Source of the DNA: Acidimicrobiia bacterium
GTDB taxonomy: Bacteria > Actinomycetota > Acidimicrobiia > Spongiisociales > ZC4RG35
NCBI GenBank assembly: GCA_025937235.1
Contig: JAICRU010000025.1
Location: 1-36,918 of the forward strand
Length of the DNA stretch: 36,918 nucleotides
Reading direction: 5' to 3'
Both the position numbers and the translations under genes were made by a program. Within the stretch, counting starts at the first letter, position 1. Every line of letters begins with the position of its first letter. Positions 24,119-32,543 of the stretch are shown piece after piece. The notes under the pieces were generated by a model. That model had not been told where the DNA came from, ran no database searches, and saw only the letters and a program-made list of their open reading frames with translations.

Positions 24119-25330
24119 GTGGCCCGCGTCATCGTCATCGCCACTCTGATCTTGCTCGTCGTAGCCTGCACCGGGGAGACGGAGGCCGAGCCCGGGATCG
24201 ACGTGATCGATGTCAGTGGCCCCCTCGACAGCTCGGCCCTGGACTTCATGAGCGCCTCGATCGTCGAGGCCGCCGAACGGGGTCAGGTGCTGGCCGTGCT
24301 CCAGATCGACTCTCCTGCCGTCCTCGACGGTGTGGCCCTGGCCCGACTGCGGGAGACGCTCGACTCTTCGCCATTGCCGGTGGCGGCCTGGGTCGGCCCC
24401 GCCCCCGCCCGGGCCAACGGGGGAATCGGGCAGATAGTCCTAGATATGGAGCAGGCTTCGATCTCGGCCGGCTCAACGATGGACCTGACGCCCACCATCG
24501 CCGGCGAGCCAATGGGTGAGGGGCAGGCGATGACGGCGGAGGAGACCGGTCTGGTCCTCTATCCGTCGATCCGCCAGTACCTCCAGGGCCTGGAGGGAGC
24601 GAGCTTCCAGACCTCGGGGGGTCCGGTCACCGTGGAGACACTGCAGCCGTTCGAGGATGGGGTGACCCTGAAGACAGTCACTTTTCGCCAGCCCGGCATC
24701 GGGACCAGGTTCTGGCGTCTGGCCGCCACCCCGGAGGCGGCCTTCTTCTTCCTGGTCGTCGGGCTAGCCATCGCCTCATTCGAGTTCTTCGCCATCGGGC
24801 CGGGTGTGGCGGCCGGTGTTGCCGCCCTCTCCCTGCTCCTGGCCGGCTGGGGGATCGTCAACCTGCCGATGAAGCCCTGGGCGCTCGGCCTGGCCATCGT
24901 GGGATGGGCCTTGCTCACTGCGGCCTATCAGAAGGGCGGGGTGCTCGCCCTCACCTTGCTCGGGGCGGTGATGCTCCAGGTGGCCGGAGTGTTCTATGTG
25001 GACGGTTCCGACCAGATCGACCCGAGGTGGTACCTGGTCCTCCCATCGGTCCTTTCCGTCCTCTTCTTCTTCATGCTCGCCATGCCGACGGTGCAGCGGG
25101 CGCGGTTCTCTACCGGCACGATCGGGCGTGATGGGCTAATCGGGGAGACCGGTGTCGCACTCGACCGCTTCGACCCCGACGGCATTGTCGAGATCAACGG
25201 CGCACGGTGGCGGGCGACCGCCCACCGTGAGGCGGGCCTGGTAGCTGGATCGCAAATCAAGGTCGCCGGTGTCGACGGGATGTTCCTCGAAGTGGAGCCG
25301 ACGGAACGGAGCGCGAAAACAGATCCCTGA
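24119..25330 (+). CDS. NfeD-like membrane protein with degenerate ClpP-like domain
   Basis: A 403-residue protein: an N-terminal hydrophobic segment with possible lipobox (VVAC, Cys17), a ClpP/NfeD-protease-like domain (about 24-190), several membrane spans (about 210-325) and a C-terminal OB-fold NfeD domain (about 330-395). In active NfeD proteases the serine sits in an A-S-A-G-like stretch after a GPxGA motif. Here it reads GPAPARANGGIG, so the catalytic serine appears lost. A role in membrane microdomains or protein quality control is known for the family; activity here is doubtful. The GTG start is chosen from the -10 position; the frame is open from 23966 but that part overlaps the divergent receiver gene. 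Confidence 0.8.
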   Translation: MARVIVIATLILLVVACTGETEAEPGIDVIDVSGPLDSSALDFMSASIVEAAERGQVLAVLQIDSPAVLDGVALARLRETLDSSPLPVAAWVGPAPARANGGIGQIVLDMEQASISAGSTMDLTPTIAGEPMGEGQAMTAEETGLVLYPSIRQYLQGLEGASFQTSGGPVTVETLQPFEDGVTLKTVTFRQPGIGTRFWRLAATPEAAFFFLVVGLAIASFEFFAIGPGVAAGVAALSLLLAGWGIVNLPMKPWALGLAIVGWALLTAAYQKGGVLALTLLGAVMLQVAGVFYVDGSDQIDPRWYLVLPSVLSVLFFFMLAMPTVQRARFSTGTIGRDGLIGETGVALDRFDPDGIVEINGARWRATAHREAGLVAGSQIKVAGVDGMFLEVEPTERSAKTDP

Positions 25331-25408
25331 ATCGCCATTTCTTCCTTGCCGCCGGGCATCCCCCTGAGTAGGTTCGCGCCGATTGTCGCCAGACAAGGGA
25401 GGAGTCAT

Positions 25409-25657
25409 TTGTCCGGAATGGACGATTGGCAGCTGGACGCCCTCTGTAGGGGGGCCCATGCGTATCTCTTCTTTCCGCCTTCGACATTCGAGCGCAAAGA
25501 GGAGCGGGAGCGCAGAGAGATGAAGGCAAAAGCGATCTGTGGAGTTTGTCCGGTGCGGATGCCCTGCACCACACATGCCCTCCAGATCCGGGAGCCTTTT
25601 GGTATCTGGGGAGGTCTCACCGAAACAGAGAGAAGGAGCATGCCCTTGGTCGGATGA
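25409..25657 (+). CDS. WhiB-family iron-sulfur transcriptional regulator
   Basis: An 82-residue WhiB-like protein. Four cysteines (13, 44, 47, 53) bind a [4Fe-4S] cluster. The GIWGG turn (65-69) contacts the sigma factor in characterised members. The basic C-terminal tail is very short (ends at MPLVG). The TTG at 25409 has GGGAGGAG ending 4 bases upstream; an ATG at 25418 is the alternative. Wbl proteins are confined to actinobacteria and their phages, which sets the taxonomy of the window. The convergent selB gene ends 24 bases downstream. It cannot be assigned to a named subclass from sequence alone. Confidence 0.95.
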   Translation: MSGMDDWQLDALCRGAHAYLFFPPSTFERKEERERREMKAKAICGVCPVRMPCTTHALQIREPFGIWGGLTETERRSMPLVG

Positions 25658-25681
25658 CCAAAGGCAGCCGGAGAAACGGGC

Positions 25682-27436
25682 TCACCGCAGGTGGCGTTGA
25701 TCGCCTCGCCGGCTGGTGAGCCCTTCTCTATCCGCCCACTCCAGTATGGGAATCGCGTATTTCCTCGACAGCCCGCTGCGATCCCGGAACTCTGCCACCG
25801 TGAAAGGCGATGTCATCGCGGTGAGATGGACCCGGATCGCCTCGATCTGCTCGGGAAGAAACACCAGGTCATCGGAGATCCGGATCAGACGCCCGTCCCG
25901 GACCAATCGGTGCAGGAGCTCCCGGTCCAGCCCCAGGTCGTCGGCTGCGGGCACCGCCAACCCGCTCTTCAGTCTCGCTTCGGCTCTGGCCCAGCTCGCC
26001 TCGGCCTCCGCATCCAGGCCCTGTTGGTGCCGAGTCGAGGTCACATCGGGCCCCGTTCGTTTCAGCAGGGTGCTCTCCTCGACCAGCAGACCGGTCAGCT
26101 CAGGGGTCGATCCCAGTTCGAAGGCCAGGGTGGCCAAGGGCAGGCCGGGGCGGAGTGGATGTAGGTCCTGATGCTCGGCGACCAGTCGCTCAGCCCGTGC
26201 AAGAAGCTCCCCGAATCTTTCCGGGTCGACTGCGACGCCTCCGGTCACCGCCGCCTGACTGGGATAGCCCCCTCCGCTGTGCGCGGCCAGGCGATTCACG
26301 TCATCGACGCCCCGGATCCCGAGCAGCCTGGTGGCTATGACGTCGCGGCCTGCCTTGGGGTCGATCGTGGCGGCAGATCTGATCGCTTGTGAGGGCCGCC
26401 CAGGAGCGGGATCGAGGACGAGGCCACCTGCCACGACCTGCCGGCGTCCCGACTCCCTGAGGATGAACCGATCACCGGTCCTGATCGGGAGGGGCCTGCC
26501 AACTGTGATCAGGGCGTGCTCGGCCTCGAGCCGCTTGATGATGGCCGGGTGGGCGCCACTCCCGAGGTGGACATGGAAAGCGCCCTTCGTGCTCAACGCA
26601 TCCACGTATCTGGCGGTGCGGATCACAGCGGTGAACCTGTCGCTGAGATCCCACTGCCCGGGTAAGCCCAGCATCGTCCCCCTAAAGGCCTGCGATCTCT
26701 CGATGCCGGCGATGGCGACGGCAAGCCGACGGCCGGGCCGAGCCTCTTCTATGGGGGTCTCATGGCTCTGCAGCCCTCGCACCCGCCCTCGCCGCCGCGC
26801 CGGCAACAGCTCCAGCTCGTCACCGATGTTGATCGGGCCTTCGGTGAGGGTTCCCGTGACCACGGTGCCCGAGCCCGCCACCGAGAATGCCCGGTCGATC
26901 CAAAGACGCGGCCGGTTTCCCGGATGGTGGGCGGCCGCGGCGCGTTCGGACAGGGCGGCCCTCAGCTCGGGGAGCCCTCGGCCGCTACGCGCCGATACCG
27001 GCAGGATGGGGGCCGATTCGAGTGTGGTGCCGGCCAGCTGGTCGGCGATCTCCATTTGGGCGAGGCCGATCGTCTCATCGTCCACGGCGTCGGTCTTGGT
27101 GAGGGCCACCACGCCTGATTCGACCCCGAGCAGGTCCAGCACGGCGAGGTGTTCCTCCGATTGAGGCATCCATCCTTCGTCGGCGGCGACCACGAACAGG
27201 GCGACGTCGATCGCCTCGATGCCGGCCAGCATGTTCTTCAGGAAGCGCTCATGGCCAGGCACATCGACGAAGGAGACCTCTCCGGCCGAGCCGAGCGTTG
27301 TCCAGGCGAACCCCAGATCGATCGTCAACCCGCGGCGCTTCTCCTCCAGCCATCGGTCGGGGTCTTGGCCCGTGAGCGCCTCGACCAGCGTGGACTTGCC
27401 GTGGTCGACATGGCCCGCGGTTCCGATCAGCGGCAA
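25682..27436 (-). CDS. selB: Selenocysteine-specific elongation factor SelB
   Basis: A 584-residue translational GTPase that delivers Sec-tRNA to recoded UGA codons. G1 is GHVDHGKS (8-15), G3 DVPGH (58-62) and G4 TKTD (113-116). EF-Tu-like domains 2 and 3 follow, then winged-helix repeats ending in the SelB signature [19 protein letters not shown] near the C-terminus, which binds the SECIS RNA. The start is the TTG at 27436, which gives the usual N-terminus ([12 protein letters not shown]) and overlaps the selA end by 10 bases. The frame stays open for another 1.9 kb upstream, but that stretch is the wrong frame of selA and of the divergent Nudix gene. Confidence 0.95.
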   Translation of the reverse strand: MPLIGTAGHVDHGKSTLVEALTGQDPDRWLEEKRRGLTIDLGFAWTTLGSAGEVSFVDVPGHERFLKNMLAGIEAIDVALFVVAADEGWMPQSEEHLAVLDLLGVESGVVALTKTDAVDDETIGLAQMEIADQLAGTTLESAPILPVSARSGRGLPELRAALSERAAAAHHPGNRPRLWIDRAFSVAGSGTVVTGTLTEGPINIGDELELLPARRRGRVRGLQSHETPIEEARPGRRLAVAIAGIERSQAFRGTMLGLPGQWDLSDRFTAVIRTARYVDALSTKGAFHVHLGSGAHPAIIKRLEAEHALITVGRPLPIRTGDRFILRESGRRQVVAGGLVLDPAPGRPSQAIRSAATIDPKAGRDVIATRLLGIRGVDDVNRLAAHSGGGYPSQAAVTGGVAVDPERFGELLARAERLVAEHQDLHPLRPGLPLATLAFELGSTPELTGLLVEESTLLKRTGPDVTSTRHQQGLDAEAEASWARAEARLKSGLAVPAADDLGLDRELLHRLVRDGRLIRISDDLVFLPEQIEAIRVHLTAMTSPFTVAEFRDRSGLSRKYAIPILEWADREGLTSRRGDQRHLR

Positions 27437-28770
27437 GCGGTCACCATCTCGGCGATGTGTTGATCGTCCTGCTCGGCCACCGCCCTGGGATCGAGGATGA
27501 GATCCTTCTCTTGGCGCCGGGCCAGGATGGGCCGGTCCGCGTCGAGGAGACACCCGTGCAGGTGATCCTCCCCCTCGAGGACGACCTGCGGCGTCGGTAT
27601 GCCCACCCCGGAAAGGCTCCCTGCGCCCATGATCGACATGCCGCTCCGAACCCGGCCGCCCACCCGCTGCGCAAGGGCACGGACCCGTGAAGCGAGCTCG
27701 GTCTCGGTGGCCATCGCCATACGCCACAGGGGTATCCGGCGTGCATTCTTGTCGGCGTAGGCCTCCAGCGTGACGGCCAGGGCGGCATCGGTCATCGAGT
27801 CCGTCCGAAGAGCCCTGGCCAGGGGATGGCTGCGTAGTCTGCTCACGAGCTCGGATCTGCCCACGATGATCCCCGCCTGAGGCCCTCCAACCAGCTTGTC
27901 GCCGCTGAAGGTGACCAGCCCGGCTCCTGCCTCGAGTGACTGGCGGGCCGCGGGCTCTCCCTTGAGCCATTCGGGCGGTCTCGCCCCCAGCCAGGGGACA
28001 TCGGCGTCGAGCAGCCCCGAGCCGAGGTCGTGGATCAGCGGCACCCCCCGCTGGGCGGCTAGGGCGGCCAACTCGCCCACCGGGACCTCGCTGACGAAGC
28101 CCTGCACGCGGTAATTGGACGGGTGGACCTTCAAGACCGCTCCGCAGTCGTGGACCTGGAGGGCCGTTGCGAAGTCGCCGATCCGGGTCCGGTTGGTCGT
28201 GCCGACCTCTACCAACCTCGCTCCGCCTGATTCCATGACCAGGGGCAGGCGGAAGGAGCCACCGATCTCGATCAATTCGCCCCGGGCGACCGGCACCGAC
28301 CGGCCGGAGGCGGTGGTGGCGAGGGCGAGGAGCACCGCGCCGGCGTTGTTGTTGACCACAAGGGCGTCCTCGGCGCCGGTGAGGGCCCTGAGGAGGGCGG
28401 CCAGGTAGACGCCGCGGCCGCCACGATCGCCTTCGTCGAGGTCGAGCTCGAGATTGGTGTAGCTGGTGGCGGCGTCGAGAGCTGCGGTGGCAGCCTCCAC
28501 AGACAGGGGGGCTCGGCCCAGGTTGGTGTGGAGGAGCACCCCGCTGGCGTTGATCACTTTCGCACCGGCCGACCGACGGATGTCTCTTGCCAGGTCGGCG
28601 GCGATGGTCCAGGGGTCTCCCTCCCCACGACGGGAGATCTCGGATCGGGCCAGGTCGAGAGCGGTCCGGGCGCAGTCGACACGCAGGGCGAGGGGGAGAC
28701 CGGTATCGCCCAACGACTCGACCAGGTGGTCCACCGCAGGCAGCTGTCGATACGGGTTCGTGCTCGACAC
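27427..28770 (-). CDS. selA: L-seryl-tRNA(Sec) selenium transferase SelA
   Basis: A 447-residue PLP enzyme that converts Ser-tRNA(Sec) to Sec-tRNA(Sec) using selenophosphate. The PLP lysine is Lys292 (FSGDKLVGG). The [18 protein letters not shown] stretch (about 73-90) and [11 protein letters not shown] are family hallmarks. Length matches SelA (about 450-465). I placed the start at the GTG at 28770, matching the family N-terminus; an ATG at 28821 would overlap the divergent Nudix start. There is no ribosome binding site, so it may be leaderless. It forms an operon with selB. Confidence 0.96.
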   Translation of the reverse strand: MSSTNPYRQLPAVDHLVESLGDTGLPLALRVDCARTALDLARSEISRRGEGDPWTIAADLARDIRRSAGAKVINASGVLLHTNLGRAPLSVEAATAALDAATSYTNLELDLDEGDRGGRGVYLAALLRALTGAEDALVVNNNAGAVLLALATTASGRSVPVARGELIEIGGSFRLPLVMESGGARLVEVGTTNRTRIGDFATALQVHDCGAVLKVHPSNYRVQGFVSEVPVGELAALAAQRGVPLIHDLGSGLLDADVPWLGARPPEWLKGEPAARQSLEAGAGLVTFSGDKLVGGPQAGIIVGRSELVSRLRSHPLARALRTDSMTDAALAVTLEAYADKNARRIPLWRMAMATETELASRVRALAQRVGGRVRSGMSIMGAGSLSGVGIPTPQVVLEGEDHLHGCLLDADRPILARRQEKDLILDPRAVAEQDDQHIAEMVTACR

Positions 28771-28807
28771 GAGCCAAGTCTGCCAGGTCGGTGTCAGAGC
28801 ACCTTCG

Positions 28808-28813
28808 TAGGAT
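28808..28813 (+). promoter_or_regulatory. -10 element of the Nudix/MBL/M23 operon
   Basis: TAGGAT lies 6 bases before the ATG at 28820, and no ribosome binding site is present, so the message is probably leaderless. No clear -35 is visible. The 49-base gap must also hold the selA promoter. Confidence 0.45.
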
Positions 28814-28819
28814 GCACCC

Positions 28820-29509
28820 ATGGAGCCTCAGGTCCCGGCGCGCCCTTCGGCCACGGTCATGCTGCTCCGGGACGCCGAAGAGTCGATCGAGGTGCTCATG
28901 GTGAGGAGGCATGCCCGCGGCTTCTTCGGCGGGCTCACCGCGTTCCCCGGTGGTGCGGTCGACCCCGTCGATCGCTCTGCACTGGCGGACACGGTCGTGG
29001 AGGGCGGCGGGGTCGATCATGAGTTCCGCTCCGCTGCCCTCAGAGAGCTGGCCGAAGAGACAGGTCTGGCCCTGACGACACGCGGTGTCTTCCCCGCCCC
29101 CGATGCCCGTGGAGTCGAGCTGTTCGACGAACTGCGTAGGGCCGGCGTCGGCCTCGATGGAGAGGCGCTCACCCTCGTCTCGCGCTGGGTGACCCCCGAG
29201 GAAGCCCCGTCGAGATTCGACACCCGCTTCTATGTGGCCCGGGTGGAGTCGACCCCCGAGATCCGGCTCGCCCCCGATGAACTGGTCGATCATCTGTGGA
29301 TCGAGCCGAAGGAAGCCCTGGCCGGGCACGACCGCGGCGAGCTGCGGATGTTCCTACCCACCATCTCCCATCTCCGTTGGCTCTCCGTGCGGGCCACGGC
29401 CGATGAGGCAGTCGCCGCCGCCGAGGGGGCGGACGGAAGGACTGTGATCGCGCCCCGGCGCATGGAGGACGGCAGCATCGTTCCCATCCACGTCCCCGAT
29501 GATTCATGA
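28820..29509 (+). CDS. Nudix hydrolase (NUDT19-like arrangement)
   Basis: A 229-residue Nudix protein. FPGGAVDP (42-49) and RELAEETG (75-82) form the Nudix box, but they are separated by a longer insert than the canonical 23-residue box, as in NUDT19/acyl-CoA diphosphatase-like members. The metal-binding Glu residues (79, 80) are present. It hydrolyses some nucleoside-diphosphate-linked compound. Its stop overlaps the next gene (ATGA), and it is first in a three-gene operon. Confidence 0.88.
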   Translation: MEPQVPARPSATVMLLRDAEESIEVLMVRRHARGFFGGLTAFPGGAVDPVDRSALADTVVEGGGVDHEFRSAALRELAEETGLALTTRGVFPAPDARGVELFDELRRAGVGLDGEALTLVSRWVTPEEAPSRFDTRFYVARVESTPEIRLAPDELVDHLWIEPKEALAGHDRGELRMFLPTISHLRWLSVRATADEAVAAAEGADGRTVIAPRRMEDGSIVPIHVPDDS

Positions 29510-30279
29510 GGATCCAGCGCGTCCTCGCCAACAACCCGGGCCCGTACACCGGCCCCGGGACCAACACCTGGCTCTTGGAAGACGACGGGGAGGTGGCGGT
29601 CATCGACCCCGGCCCGGTCGACCCTGCCCACAGGGACCGGATCCTCGAGCGTGTCGGAGGTCGGATCTCCATCGGGGTGCTGGTGACCCACACCCACCCG
29701 GATCACGCTCCAATGGCCAACCCCCTCGCCGCCGAGCTGGGGGTGCCGGCCTTCGGGTATGCCCCCGGGCCGGAGTTCGACCCGGACCTCGTGCTGGCCG
29801 AGCGCTCCGGCCTGACCGTGGGAGGCTCGAGGATCGATGTTGTCCACACCCCGGGTCATGCCGAGGACCATCTCTGCTTTCGCATCGCCGACGTCCTCTT
29901 CACCGGCGATCACATAATGGGGGGATCCTCGGTCGTGGTGGAGGACATGGGCAGCTACATGGCGTCATTAGAGAAGCTGCGCGGCACAGGCCTCACGATG
30001 CTGCATCCGGGTCACGGCGAGGACATCGAGGACCCCGACCGGGTCATCGACTGGTACCTCGCGCATCGGAGGCAGCGTCACGAGGAGATTCTCGAGGCGA
30101 TCAGGTCGGGTGCCGCCTCTACCGATGACATCGTCGAAGTGGTCTATAGGGACGTCGATCGCGCGCTCCACCCCCTCGCCGCCCGGTCGGTGAGGGCGCA
30201 TCTGCGCTTGCTCTCCGAGGAGGGCCGGATAGCCTCTGCCGGCCCCGACCTCTTCGCCCTTCCCACCGAGTCGATATGA
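29506..30279 (+). CDS. Metallo-beta-lactamase-fold hydrolase (LACTB2-like)
   Basis: A 257-residue MBL-fold protein. The zinc motif is THTHPDH (61-67), with further ligands in HTPGHAEDH and FTGDH, and a final His in HPGHGE. A winged-helix C-terminal extension (about 190-257) matches the LACTB2/beta-lactamase-like-2 group. Members include RNA and thioester hydrolases. It overlaps its neighbours on both sides by ATGA, so translation of all three genes is coupled. Confidence 0.88.
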   Translation: MRIQRVLANNPGPYTGPGTNTWLLEDDGEVAVIDPGPVDPAHRDRILERVGGRISIGVLVTHTHPDHAPMANPLAAELGVPAFGYAPGPEFDPDLVLAERSGLTVGGSRIDVVHTPGHAEDHLCFRIADVLFTGDHIMGGSSVVVEDMGSYMASLEKLRGTGLTMLHPGHGEDIEDPDRVIDWYLAHRRQRHEEILEAIRSGAASTDDIVEVVYRDVDRALHPLAARSVRAHLRLLSEEGRIASAGPDLFALPTESI

Positions 30280-31448
30280 GCCGCACAGCCAGGACCCTCG
30301 TGACCCTGTTCGCCATGGCCCTGACCCTCCCCGCCCTCGCCCAGGTCACCGATGACGACGTCGACCGTGCCCGGAGAGAGGTCGACCAGATCATGTCGGA
30401 GGCTCAGGCCCTCGGCGACGAGGTTCAGGAGGCTTGGGGAAGGCAGTTCGCCCTGGAGCGGGAGATCTCCGATCTGGGGGCATCGATAGAGGTGGCCAGG
30501 GCCAGGATCGCCGAGACCGAGAAGAAGCTCGAAGAGGTGGCTGTCGAAATGTATATGGGGTCGTCGTCGGTTGCCTCGATCCAGGTGTTGTTCTCTGCGG
30601 CAGGTGAGAGCTACGGCGCAGGAATCGAGTACCTGCGCAACGTCAACGGCAACGACGTCGACGTCATCAACCAGCTTCGGTCGTTCCGTGAGGAGCTCGA
30701 CCGGCAAACAGGGCGTCTCGAGGAGGCATCGGCCGAGCAAGGGGTGTTGACGGCCGAGCTCGAAGCCCAGGCAGGGGAGCTGCAGGGCCGTCTGGTCGAG
30801 GCACAGGCGGTCTACGACCAACTGGTGGCTCAACAGGCAGCCGAAGAAGCCGCCAGACGTGCCGCCGAGGAGGCGGCCCGTCGAGCGGCGGAGGAGGCGG
30901 CGCGACAGGCCACCACCACCACTACGGTGCCGGGATCGACGGCGACCACAGAGGGAGAGCCCGACACTCCGACCGAGACCACCGTTCCCCCGGAGGAGCC
31001 GACCCCGACCACGCTCCCGCCGGAGGATCCCCCTCCATCACCGAACCCGGGTGGTGGCACCTGCCCGGTCGCCGGGGCGGTCTCGTTCTCGGACTCGTGG
31101 GGTGATGCGCGCTCCGGCGGTCGCTCTCACCAGGGGGTGGACATGATCGCGGCCCGGAACACCCCGATCGTTGCCATCTACTCGGGCACGATCGACCGAC
31201 TCACCAATGGGAACCTGAGCGGTCTCGCCATTTGGCTCCGCGCCAACAACGGCGACCTCTTCTTCTACGCCCATCTGGAGAGCTTCGCCGACGTCAGCGG
31301 GGGCCAGAGTGTCTCTGAGGGCCAGGTGATCGGCTACAACGGGTCGTCGGGGAACGCACCCGAATTCCTTCCCCATCTCCACTTCGAGTGGCATCCGGGA
31401 GGAGGCGCGGCGGTGAATCCGTATTCGTTGGTGAGAAGCCTCTGCTGA
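30276..31448 (+). CDS. Secreted M23 (LytM-like) peptidase with coiled coil
   Basis: A 390-residue exported protein: signal peptide (cleavage probably after ALA, residue 22), a long coiled coil (about 24-211) ending in an Ala/Glu/Arg repeat, a Thr/Pro-rich linker (212-260) and an M23 domain. The zinc and catalytic residues are His285 and Asp289 (HQGVD), His333 (YAHLE) and the HLHFEWH motif (His367 and His369). This looks catalytically complete, unlike EnvC-type activators. It probably cleaves or regulates cleavage of peptidoglycan crosslinks. It is the last gene of the operon, followed by a terminator. Confidence 0.9.
   Translation: MSRTARTLVTLFAMALTLPALAQVTDDDVDRARREVDQIMSEAQALGDEVQEAWGRQFALEREISDLGASIEVARARIAETEKKLEEVAVEMYMGSSSVASIQVLFSAAGESYGAGIEYLRNVNGNDVDVINQLRSFREELDRQTGRLEEASAEQGVLTAELEAQAGELQGRLVEAQAVYDQLVAQQAAEEAARRAAEEAARRAAEEAARQATTTTTVPGSTATTEGEPDTPTETTVPPEEPTPTTLPPEDPPPSPNPGGGTCPVAGAVSFSDSWGDARSGGRSHQGVDMIAARNTPIVAIYSGTIDRLTNGNLSGLAIWLRANNGDLFFYAHLESFADVSGGQSVSEGQVIGYNGSSGNAPEFLPHLHFEWHPGGGAAVNPYSLVRSLC
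30837..30908 (+). repeat. Three tandem 24-base units encoding AAEEAARR
   Basis: Residues 188-211 of the M23 protein are three copies of AAEEAARR (the last ends in Q). The DNA copies differ at third positions, so the protein pattern is conserved better than the DNA. It extends the coiled-coil stalk. Confidence 0.85.
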
Positions 31449-31463
31449 GGGGCTCGAACACGA

Positions 31464-31487
31464 AAGAGGACCCTTGCGGGTCCTCTT
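31464..31487 (+). terminator. Rho-independent-type terminator after the M23 gene
   Basis: AAGAGGACCC pairs perfectly with GGGTCCTCTT around a TTGC loop (10-bp stem), 16 bases after the stop codon. The T-run is short. Most of the following 200 bases to 31689 shows no gene or further structure that I can support. Confidence 0.85.
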
Positions 31488-31689
31488 CCGGTTCAGCCTC
31501 CCTGCTGCCCCCAACCCCACGCACCGAGGCACGTTCTGGGCGCATCTTCGGTCACGCGGAGTGACGGTTAAAGGACGGTTCGGATTCCCACTCGTTGTGA
31601 CTAGTCCTCCGAAGAGCGTCCCCGTTCCAGACGGCGCGCCGGCCGCGTGCTCGTTACCCTCTCGCCGACCCGCCAGCGGAGAGCGAGAG

Positions 31690-32508
31690 ATGACCACCCA
31701 ACCCCCCATCCCCCCCTCATCGGAAGACCCGGTCGACCCGCCACCTCCTCCTCCCACCGAGCCGCCGCCATCTTCCCCGGCCGAGCCGCCCGCTGTCCCG
31801 CCACCCGCGCCACCATCGCCGCCGCCGCCGCCCGTACCCGGTGCCGCGCCCTTCCAGGTCGGTGATGCGTTCAACTACGGCTGGAAGAAGTTCCAGGAGT
31901 ATCTCGGCCCGATATTGATCGCCATGCTGATCTTCCTGGTGGTCGCCGGTGTCGTGAACGCGATCGGCGCCCTCTTCGCCGGAGGCTTCGAGGAGATCAC
32001 CGACCCGGACGACATCGGCATCGGGATGTTCTTCACCTTCGGATATCTGGTCTTCTCCCTCCTCGGCGCTCTGGTCAGCCTGCTGATCCAGGCGGCAGTG
32101 GTGCGTGGCGCGCTTGAAATCACCAAGGGTGAGAGGATCGACCTCAACACGTTCCTCTCCACTGAGAACCTCGGTCAGATCGTGCTGGCCGCGATCCTGC
32201 TCGCCATCGGGACCGCCATCGGCCTGATCCTCTGCATCATCCCCGGATTGATCCTCATCTTCTACTCCCAATTCACCTATCAGTTCATCATCGACAAGGG
32301 GCTCCCGGCGTTCGACGCCATAAAGGCCAGCTTCGACCTGGTCAACAGGAACCTCGGTTCGGTCGTCGGGCTGTTCTTCGCCTCGATCCTGGCCTTCATC
32401 ATCGGGGCCCTCCTCTGCGGAATCGGCCTGCTGGTCGCCATCCCGGTCACCATCATCGCCACGGCGTACGCCTACCGGCTGATGACCGGACAGACGGTTT
32501 CTCCCTGA
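31690..32508 (+). CDS. Proline-rich integral membrane protein of unknown function
   Basis: A 272-residue protein. The first ~57 residues are Pro/Ser/Glu-rich and disordered-looking. The rest contains about five or six hydrophobic helices (starting near residue 75), including an LILCIIPGLILIFYSQF stretch seen in many multi-pass proteins of DUF-type families with glycerophosphodiesterase-like membrane domains. I start at the ATG at 31690. The open frame to 31474 runs into the terminator and has no similarity. No function is assigned. It converges on the mrp-like gene with a 35-base gap. Confidence 0.72.
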   Translation: MTTQPPIPPSSEDPVDPPPPPPTEPPPSSPAEPPAVPPPAPPSPPPPPVPGAAPFQVGDAFNYGWKKFQEYLGPILIAMLIFLVVAGVVNAIGALFAGGFEEITDPDDIGIGMFFTFGYLVFSLLGALVSLLIQAAVVRGALEITKGERIDLNTFLSTENLGQIVLAAILLAIGTAIGLILCIIPGLILIFYSQFTYQFIIDKGLPAFDAIKASFDLVNRNLGSVVGLFFASILAFIIGALLCGIGLLVAIPVTIIATAYAYRLMTGQTVSP

Positions 32509-32543
32509 TCGCGTAGGCGCATCGAAGGGCTGATCGGCCTTCC

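Noticed and set aside
25682-29329. A single 1215-codon open frame on the minus strand
   Set aside because: Only the part to 27436 resembles a protein family (SelB). The rest is a low-complexity Arg/Pro/Gly-rich reading of selA and of the divergent Nudix gene in wrong frames, common in high-G+C DNA.
31560-31620. A GGTTCGGATTCCC stretch resembling a tRNA T-arm, considered as tRNA-Sec
   Set aside because: The flanking bases do not pair as a T-stem and no acceptor stem or anticodon arm can be drawn around it.
32524-32542. A small GAAGG/CCTTC hairpin between convergent genes
   Set aside because: Only 5 bp with a 9-base loop and no T-run, too weak to call a terminator.
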